A stretch of DNA of 64,000 bases, from positions 4,684,501-4,748,500 of the forward strand of contig JAYKKM010000080.1 of the NCBI GenBank assembly GCA_035772405.1. Reading direction: 5' to 3'. Both the position numbers and the translations under genes were made by a program. This stretch comes from Chrysogorgia sp. JL179-B06. Taxonomy: Eukaryota > Cnidaria > Anthozoa > Scleralcyonacea > Chrysogorgiidae. Of this stretch, positions 59,757 to 64,000 are shown in pieces (position 1 is the first letter of the stretch; each line of letters starts with the position of its first letter). The notes below the pieces were generated by a model that had not been told where the DNA came from, did not search any database, and worked only from the letters and a program-made list of their open reading frames with translations.

Positions 59757-60046
59757 GCTTTATCTATCTCTTTCTATCTCTATCTATCTTTCTCTATCTC
59801 TCTCTATATCTCTCTATCTCCCTCTATCTGTCTCTATCTCCCTCTATCTATATCGTTCTATCTATATCTATCTATCTCTCTCTAATTCTCTATATGCCTC
59901 TTTACCTCTCTCTCTCTATCTCTCTCTATCTCTCTATCTCTCTATATCTCTCTCTCTATCTCTTTCTATCTCTCGCTATCTCTTACTACTTTCTCTCTCT
60001 CTCTATCTCTCTCTAGCTCTTTCTGTCTCTCTTTCTGTCTCTCTCT
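59757..60046. repeat. (TCTA)n/(TCTC)n microsatellite
   Basis: Mixed CTAT and CTCT units. Frames made of Leu, Ser, Tyr and Ile on the plus strand are artefacts. Confidence 0.96.
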
Positions 60047-60304
60047 CATATAGAGGTGCTGTACAATGGAACTCTCTGCCTCATGAACTTAAGTCTTCTG
60101 AATCGAAAGCGATTTTTAAAAGAAAACTATCATCGCTATTGGACAAATCAGTTGACAATTAACTAATTGGTTTAATTTATAATTTGTATCTAATTTTACT
60201 TGTATATAGTAATTATATAGTTGTACGGCTTTCATGGAAAGAAGTTGTAAGACTTATGAAACTACCGTATTTTAAATAAAAGTGAATCAATCAATCAATC
60301 AATC
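60047..60304 (+). mobile_element. LINE 3' end with (AATC)n tail, copy 1
   Basis: RGAVQWNSLPHELKSSESKA and then IFKRKLSSLLDKSVDN-stop (stop about 60161) is the C-terminal WNSLP block of CR1/Jockey-type LINEs. A ~120-bp 3' UTR ends TTTTAAATAAAAGTGAATC and five AATC units (60283-60304). Confidence 0.75.
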
Positions 60305-60487
60305 TCTATTATTACAACTGCTAACTCTGTAAATATTTTTAAAAATCTTATTCACTGTCATAAATTTTAATCTGTTAATATTGTATATAATTAGTCTCTA
60401 TGTATATTTATTCCTTTTATTATGTAACTAACGGCTTTTATGAAAAACAATAATATTGATAGAATTACCGTTATTAAATAAAGTTGT
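60305..60487 (+). mobile_element. LINE 3' end with (TCTC)n tail, copy 2
   Basis: ITTANSVNIFKNLIHCHKF-stop is followed by a 3' UTR with AACGGCTTTTATGAAAAAC and TTATTAAATAAAGTTG, then TCTC repeats. It resembles copy 1 in layout (ACGGCTTTxATG..A) and appears to be a second insertion of a related LINE. Confidence 0.6.
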
Positions 60488-60604
60488 CTCTCTCTCTATC
60501 CCTCTCTCTCTATCTCTCTCTCTATCTCTTTCTATCTCTCTATCTCTTTCTTTCTTTCTATCTCTCTATCTATCTATCTCTCTCTCTTTCTATCTCTCTC
60601 TCTA

Positions 60605-60639
<35 letters not shown>

Positions 60640-60775
60640 CTATCTCTTTCTCTCTATCTATCTCTCTATCTCTCGCTATCTCTCGCTATCTCTCTCTCTT
60701 TCTATCTCTCTTTCTATCTCTCTTTCTATCTCTCTTTCTATCTCTCGCTATCTCTCGCTATCTCTTGCTATCGCT
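60488..60775. repeat. (TC)n/(TCTA)n tract
   Basis: CT-rich microsatellite grading into the 10-bp satellite. Confidence 0.96.
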
Positions 60776-61085
60776 CGCTAACTCTCCCTATCTCTCGCTA
60801 ACTCTCGCTAACTCTCGCTAACTCTCACTAACTCTCGCTAACTCTCGCTAACTCTCGCTATCTCTCGCTAACTCTCGCTAACTCTCGCTAACTCTCGCTC
60901 ACTCTCGCTAACTCTCGCTATCTCTCGCTAACTCTCGCTAACTCTCACTAACTCTCGCTAACTCTCGCTAACTCTCGCTAACTCTCGCTAACTCTCGCTA
61001 ACTCTCGCTAACGCTCGCTATCTCTCGCTATCTCTCGCTAACTCTCGCTAACTCTCGCTAACTCTCGCTAACTCTCGCTAACTCT
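60776..61085. repeat. 10-bp satellite CTCTCGCTAA
   Basis: About 31 tandem units of CTCTCGCTAA or CTCTCGCTAT with rare changes (CACTAA, CTCACT). It appears to have arisen by mutation and expansion of the adjoining CT tract. Confidence 0.95.
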
Positions 61086-61775
61086 CTCCCGTAATCATAA
61101 CCATTTCGTTACGGTTTCATTTCGTACCGGCATCGTTGAACGAGTATCAGTAACCGTCGGTGGCTTTCCCCTGGAGAACATCATTTACAGATTGGGAAGA
61201 CGTTGTACCGAAATTACAGCGCTGAGATATTCGTCCCGATGTTCGCAAAGATAGGCAAGCATTTTGCTCTCAGGTATAGCAACCACTTTTTAAAGTTTCC
61301 TTGGTTTCTTCTTGCCCATTCGGGTTTTACTATTAAAGCCAAGGACCCAGGGTTATTGCAAATTATTTCAGTTGTTTAATATACCATGGCAGATATTTTT
61401 TCGCATTGATCAATTTTATATTTTCCGCTGATTTTTGTGGGTACCGCGGTCAGCGGTCATATAGTCACGATGATCTTGTTCTCTATCTTGGTTGTTTGGT
61501 CTTCGAAATTACAACTGTGCAAACTGGGAACTTGCCGACAACGGGTGGCGTCGTTTCGATCGCCTATATTATTGTCATAATTCCGTATGGCATTTTGAAA
61601 CGGCCGCGCACTTCGTGCGGATATATTTCTTCCTCGTTAATAGCGAAGAGGTTTTCGACATATATCGAAAAGCCTTGTCCCGTATATTATTCGGAAATGG
61701 CCGCGCCTTCGTAGGGATATTCCAATCCAACATTTCGCCGGCTTTCTCGTTGCCTGCAACACTGTTATTTTCGAG
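61086..61775. other. Unrecognised, less AT-rich block
   Basis: Frames at 61406-61714 and 61492-61782 overlap. The second (LxNYNCANWELADNGWRRFD) has some protein-like texture, but no motif or splice support. Could be a gene fragment or a repeat. Confidence 0.25.
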
Positions 61776-62210
61776 GAGTTAAAATAACTCGGTCAATTGA
61801 GTTAAATTAACTCCTTCGGATGGAGTTATTTCGTTGAGTTATTTTAACTCCGATTATTGGAGTTAATACTACTCCTCCATCGAGTTAAAATAACTCCTCC
61901 ATGACGAAGAGTTATTTTAACTCCCACACCAGAGTTACAATAACTCTTCTCGCATAGTTAAATCAACTCTGGTATCATCTGGAGTTATTTTAACTCTGTC
62001 ACTGGAGTTAAAATAACTCTTATACGAGTCAAAATAACTCTATAATAATGGGTCATTATAACTCCGGCAAGAGAGTTAAATTAACTCTTTTAGCTTAGTT
62101 ATTTTAACTTTCATAATGGAGTTAAAATAACTCTCATCATCAGAAAGTTGAAATAACTCGGGCATTATTAGGAGTTGAAATAACTCCAGTCCTGGAGTCA
62201 AATGTCAGGG
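61776..62210. repeat. Array of GAGTTAAAATAACTC palindromes
   Basis: About 25 half-sites GAGTTA and TAACTC facing each other across short AT spacers, with intervening unique 5-15 bp segments. The fourth different palindrome family of this kind in the window. Confidence 0.82.
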
Positions 62211-62297
62211 AATCGTTCATTAATGACCAGACTGTAATTTTATAAGTAAAGGTAATTACATAATGTTCTAATGTTTACAGTATGTTAAACATAACAA

Positions 62298-62410
62298 TAT
62301 GAGGGTCGCGGGGTTCAATTCTACGCGGGAGGCCTTGAAGTTGCATTTTCGCAACTGGTTCCGATTTGGTATTAACATTTATTTTTTCTACACTCGAAAT
62401 ATTGTCGTAA
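62298..62410 (+). mobile_element. SINE fragment (35-kb family)
   Basis: AGGGTCGCGGGGTTCAATTC (B box) then GGAGGCCTTGAAGTTGCATT, TTCGCAACTGGTTCCGATTT and CACTCGAAAT. The tRNA head upstream is missing. Confidence 0.75.
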
Positions 62411-63140
62411 TATTGTCAGGCATTAAGGATAACAATAAAATTCTAAAAATAAATGATTTGAATCTATCATTAGAGAAAGACTATTGGTACCCGTCACGCG
62501 GCGGGTAAAATAGCGCCTGGGTCGAGGCCATTTCCCAGAGGTCCTGGCGAGTTAAGCTGCTGCGCCCATATTTGAATTCTCTTTTGGTCGAGAACACTTA
62601 TTCTGCTTTGTGTCTTGGATTCTTTGGTAAATTGCTTTGTCTTACCATTTCTAAAGAAATATCTGACAGCAATTACTCGTCGGTATTACAAATGATACAA
62701 TTGGATTTCAGCAAAGTTCGAAGGTGAGTTTGATCTACTTCATATTTGATTATTATAAAGCTACTTTTAATAAACGCATTGCAAGTTTGAAGCAGCTATA
62801 AATGTTATAAATACGAAATCAAATACTGTAGTTGACTTGAATTTTAAATATCTTATCAAAAACTTTGTCTTAGAGTATTCAATTGTGTGGGAAGAGTTAT
62901 TTTTCAACGGGAATGTGGATAATAGAGTGTCTAATCAAAAAGATTTGAATGACGAAGAAAGCCAATCCTTTACAGAGTGGTATGTATTATTGTCTATGTA
63001 TACATAGCTTTCGTTTGTTTATAATAACGATGATTAGGTATGAATAACAATTAACAAAAGGGAATTTCTTATATTTAAATCCTTGCTGAAAAGGACAAGT
63101 TCAGAGAGTATAAATGGCATATGTTATATATATGCTCCGG
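62411..63140. other. Possible exon region, weak
   Basis: ATGATACAATTGGATTTCAG and onward to CGAAG|gtgagt (donor near 62723), and a candidate acceptor at ...GTCTTAG| near 62871, could form a small gene start. The frame after joining stops early, and no homology is apparent. Confidence 0.2.
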
Positions 63141-63148
63141 AGTATCAT

Positions 63149-63436
63149 TAGATGTGTGAAGTTGATCGTCCAGGTTGTTGTAGTCTTGAGAAAGACTATT
63201 GTTGATGACTAATAAAGACTACAGGTATATATTGTTGACTATTGAAGACTATTGTTGGTGACTATTGTTGACTATTAAAGACTATTGTTGACTATTAAAG
63301 ACTTGTTGGTGACTATTGTTGGTGACTATTGTTGACTATTGTTGATTATTGTTGACTATTGTTGACTATTAAAGACTGTTGTTGGTGACTCGTTCTCAAG
63401 ACTACAACAACCTGGACGATCAGCTTCACACATCTA
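63149..63436. mobile_element. MITE with ~45-bp TIRs and TA target site, GACTATTGTTG core repeats
   Basis: Termini GATGTGTGAAGTTGATCGTC and inverse (one mismatch), continuing through CAGGTTGTTGTAGTCTTGAG. TA flanks it at 63149-63150 and 63435-63436. The interior is built from about a dozen GACTATTGTTG / GACTATTAAAG units. Confidence 0.82.
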
Positions 63437-63627
63437 ATATTTGGTAAAAAACATCAAACATTTGGTGTCATTTAAAAGATTTCTTCATGTGAGATTGCAT
63501 ACCGGTATGTATAATCTATATTAATTATAGATTTTTCATTTGGAATTAAAATACACGTGGCAAATAGCGGCTCAGACTATACATGTGGACAATTGTCAAG
63601 CTCAAATCATCAGAAAATGCAGAGAGT

Positions 63628-63698
63628 TCCAGACAGGGCTCAAACCTGTAACCTTCTGATTGACAGTGACATGCTCTAACCATTGAGCTACCAAGACT
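63628..63698 (-). mobile_element. tRNA-like SINE head
   Basis: On the minus strand TCTTGGTAGCTCAATGGTTA, GAGCATG, then AGAAGGTTACAGGTTTGAGC and CCTGTCTGGAAC: A and B boxes with tRNA spacing. Sister of 22.25 kb. Confidence 0.65.
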
Positions 63699-64000
63699 CA
63701 TAAGCAAAGTGAAGGTTACATTTAACAATAATATATATACTAGTTTGATTGCTATTTGCATATAGTATATGCAACAGTCACTACTGTATATATTAGTAAA
63801 TAGTAAATGCTTGGGAAACTGTTTGGGACTAATTTTCTGAGGATTTTAGCTTGATTATGCATGTATTTGTAATAATAGTCACTACTGTGCTTAAATATTG
63901 CAATGTTATCTGTATTTTAATTAGGTTGTTTCTTGCTTTTTAACATATTCTAGATGAAGTTGCAATTTTGCCATTCCTGCTTCAACAAAGATAAGCGAAG
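63699..64000. other. Nothing recognised
   Basis: AT-rich sequence to the window end. Confidence 0.3.

Noticed and set aside
59705..60821. Leu/Ser-rich frames
   Set aside because: They come from TCTC/TCTA repeats.

Overview
This is repeat-dense, AT-rich DNA from a metazoan. Spliced exons with GT-AG borders, several kinds of LINE, a decayed Ty3/gypsy element, Penelope-type fragments with hammerhead ribozymes, a two-gene PIF/Harbinger transposon, tRNA- and 5S-derived SINEs and many foldback MITEs rule out a prokaryote. The mix fits an invertebrate, most likely a cnidarian. That placement is inference from the element types, not from a diagnostic host gene.

Layout. 1-1.8 kb: 3' end of a LINE, (TA)n and an intact-looking hammerhead ribozyme. 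2.7-19.6 kb: scattered exons that appear to form one plus-strand host gene, with a start at 2775, a SAM-like exon, and later exons at 11.6, 19.15 and 19.44 kb. Its introns hold MITEs, palindrome arrays, a 5S-like SINE, a LINE fragment and a 735-bp 21-bp minisatellite. 22.5-25.4 kb: palindrome array and a 5'-truncated LINE with an 11-bp target duplication. 26-58.5 kb: a second plus-strand host gene built from duplicated, symmetric phase 1-1 exons, ending in a stop at 58522. Its introns hold most of the large elements: gypsy (28-33.3 kb) interrupted by a 2.09-kb DNA transposon; Penelope remnants (33.6-35.1 kb); an inverted SINE cluster (35.1-35.9 kb); two tandem LINEs (36.0-41.6 kb); a third LINE split by a 1.6-kb insertion (43.1-46.6 kb); and the Harbinger element (49.86-54.15 kb). 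59-64 kb: tRNA-like SINE heads, two LINE 3' ends, long (TCTC)n and a 10-bp satellite, another palindrome array and a small MITE.

The most interesting unit is the Harbinger transposon. Its MADF DNA-binding gene (+) and DDE transposase gene (-) converge on a roughly 500-bp palindrome. Each gene ends, shortly after its stop codon, in what looks like a metazoan histone-mRNA 3' processing signal: a GGCCCU/UUUA/AGGGCC stem-loop, ACCA, then a purine-rich CCAAAGAAAA about 10 nt later. Both ends of the element carry arrays of a CCACGAC motif, plausible binding sites for the MADF protein. Both genes carry frameshifts, so this copy looks recently dead.

Second are the hammerhead ribozymes at 1543-1590 and 34518-34575, whose three stems, catalytic core and cleavage triplet can be drawn base by base. 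Third is the duplicated exon array. Coding potential is otherwise low: most long open frames are TA repeats, minisatellites or retroelement debris.
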